This document shows positions 26,996-27,590 of a stretch of 27,590 bases of DNA, one piece after another (position 1 is the stretch's first letter; the number at the start of each line of letters is the position of its first letter). The notes beneath the pieces are model-generated. The model made no database searches. It saw only the letters and a program-made list of their open reading frames with translations, and had not been told where the DNA came from. The DNA lies in the NCBI GenBank assembly GCA_001275005.1, contig JWZX01001966.1, positions 1 to 27,590 of the forward strand, written 5' to 3'. The translations under genes and the position numbers were made by a program. Source of the DNA: Chrysochromulina tobinii. Taxonomy: Eukaryota; Haptophyta; Prymnesiales; Chrysochromulinaceae.

Positions 26996-27197
26996 CACGA
27001 CGCGTCCAAGCTTCCATTCTGTCAGCGTCGCGCAGTCGTGTGAACGTTCACGCTCAAGCAAGCAAGCAAACAAGCAAGCAAGCTTGCTTGTTCACGCTCA
27101 TCACGACGCATTCACGACGCGCGACGCCACGAGTTCGCAGTCAACACCACGAATCTCGGCACGGGTGTACTTTTTCACGGGTGAACTTTTTTCTGCA
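26996..27197. promoter_or_regulatory. Upstream region of the PABP fusion, with palindromic insert
   Basis: This gap lies between the end of the second GH7 copy and the first ATG of the PABP fusion. It contains GTGTGAACGTTCACGC (27038-27053), an AAGC-rich insert (27056-27090) between two copies of TTCACGCTC, and several TTCACG words further on. No core promoter motif is evident. The first coding exon of the fusion may extend into this stretch. Confidence 0.5.
27039..27099. repeat. TTCACGCTC duplication around an AAGC-rich palindromic insert
   Basis: TTCACGCTC occurs at 27047-27055 and 27091-27099. The 35 bases between are AAGC units ending in the perfect 16-base palindrome CAAGCAAGCTTGCTTG (27075-27090). 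The left flank also forms TGTGAACGTTCACG (27039-27052), like the inserts near 18838-19059. Here the offset is 44 bases, not a multiple of three, which fits a non-coding position. Confidence 0.9.
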
Positions 27198-27590
27198 TTA
27201 ATTCTCATCAGCATCTTCATCACATAAGATGTCATCCGCAGCGCTCGGCACCACCACTGGCGCGGCTGCCGTCACCTTGCGCTTGCGCCCGCCTCCGCCC
27301 GCGCCGCCGCCGCCGCCGCCGCGAAGCGATGGTGGCGCGCGTCCGACGGCAAGCCACCGAGGCGCTAGTGAGCTGCGCAGGGCCAGCACGGCCGCCACCA
27401 CGGTGAGCGCGATCGCAAGTACCCACTGCCAAGCGAAGCCGAGCCTTACCACAAAGCCGAGCGCCACCAACAAGACGCTCCGCGGCGCAGCTGGGGGTGG
27501 CAGTTGCGGCGGCGGCGGGGGCGGGGGCTTCGGGATCTCCGACACGCGCAAGTTGCTGATCGAGAAGCTCGTCGACTCGAGGTCGCACAT
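27198..27590 (-). CDS. 3' end of a second GH7-like gene (partial, runs off the window)
   Basis: The 130 codons up to the stop at 27198 repeat the C-terminal part of the GH7 protein: last GH7 strand (FSISNLRVSEI), Pro linker, membrane segment and Gly/Arg/Lys tail. Only one amino acid differs before the ends diverge (DADEN here, DADEQYR in the first copy). The catalytic part, if present, lies beyond the window. It is oriented like the first copy and upstream of the PABP fusion, as in a tandem array. It may be a functional paralogue, a truncated copy or an assembly duplicate. Confidence 0.85.
   Translation of the reverse strand: MCDLESTSFSISNLRVSEIPKPPPPPPPQLPPPAAPRSVLLVALGFVVRLGFAWQWVLAIALTVVAAVLALRSSLAPRWLAVGRAPPSLRGGGGGGAGGGGRKRKVTAAAPVVVPSAADDILCDEDADEN

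Overview
The window looks like nuclear DNA of a GC-rich unicellular alga, most likely a haptophyte and less likely a dinoflagellate. The evidence is few short GT-AG introns, strong GC3 bias, long Ala/Pro/Ser/Gly-rich disordered stretches, and the gene mix: mitochondrial VWA8, GH7 cellulase, ADP-ribosyltransferase/ARM/PABP and an HxRxG glycosyltransferase-like protein. Nothing points to an operon, plasmid or phage. The taxon is inferred from style only.

Layout. 1-952 is repeat-rich intergenic DNA. 953-7574 (-) is a nearly complete VWA8 homologue with one intron. 8274-9809 (+) is a PAN-like plus glycosyltransferase-like gene with two short introns whose ends are direct repeats. A 75-bp hairpin lies at 9838-9912. 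A complete hAT DNA transposon follows at 9941-13085, with an intact transposase, 21-bp terminal inverted repeats and an 8-bp target duplication. 13443-16880 (+) is a long disordered protein. Four minus-strand genes then run head to tail: an ART-ARM-PABP fusion (26995-24026), a membrane-anchored GH7 protein (23737-22478), an EF-hand-like plus disordered protein (22363-18275) and a small unknown ORF (18061-17693). The window ends inside a second copy of the GH7 3' end (27198-27590), which differs by one base from the first over 387 bp.

Three things stand out. First, one uninterrupted reading frame joins the end of an R-S-ExE mono-ADP-ribosyltransferase domain, two armadillo repeats and a poly(A)-binding protein that starts exactly at RRM2, with RRM1 missing. 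Second, short inserts, several of them palindromic, sit between long direct duplications of their own flanks inside coding exons. They keep the frame (multiples of 3), and one insert family is read in two frames of one gene and in the opposite orientation in another gene. Third, most introns here carry duplicated exon-boundary sequence or 10-11 bp minisatellites, which resembles intron gain by duplication.

The genes do not form an obvious pathway. VWA8 should act in mitochondria, GH7 and the glycosyltransferase-like protein at the secretory pathway or cell surface, and the PABP fusion in mRNA metabolism. Splice junctions were inferred from GT-AG signals, phase and recalled homologous proteins; none was tested against transcripts.
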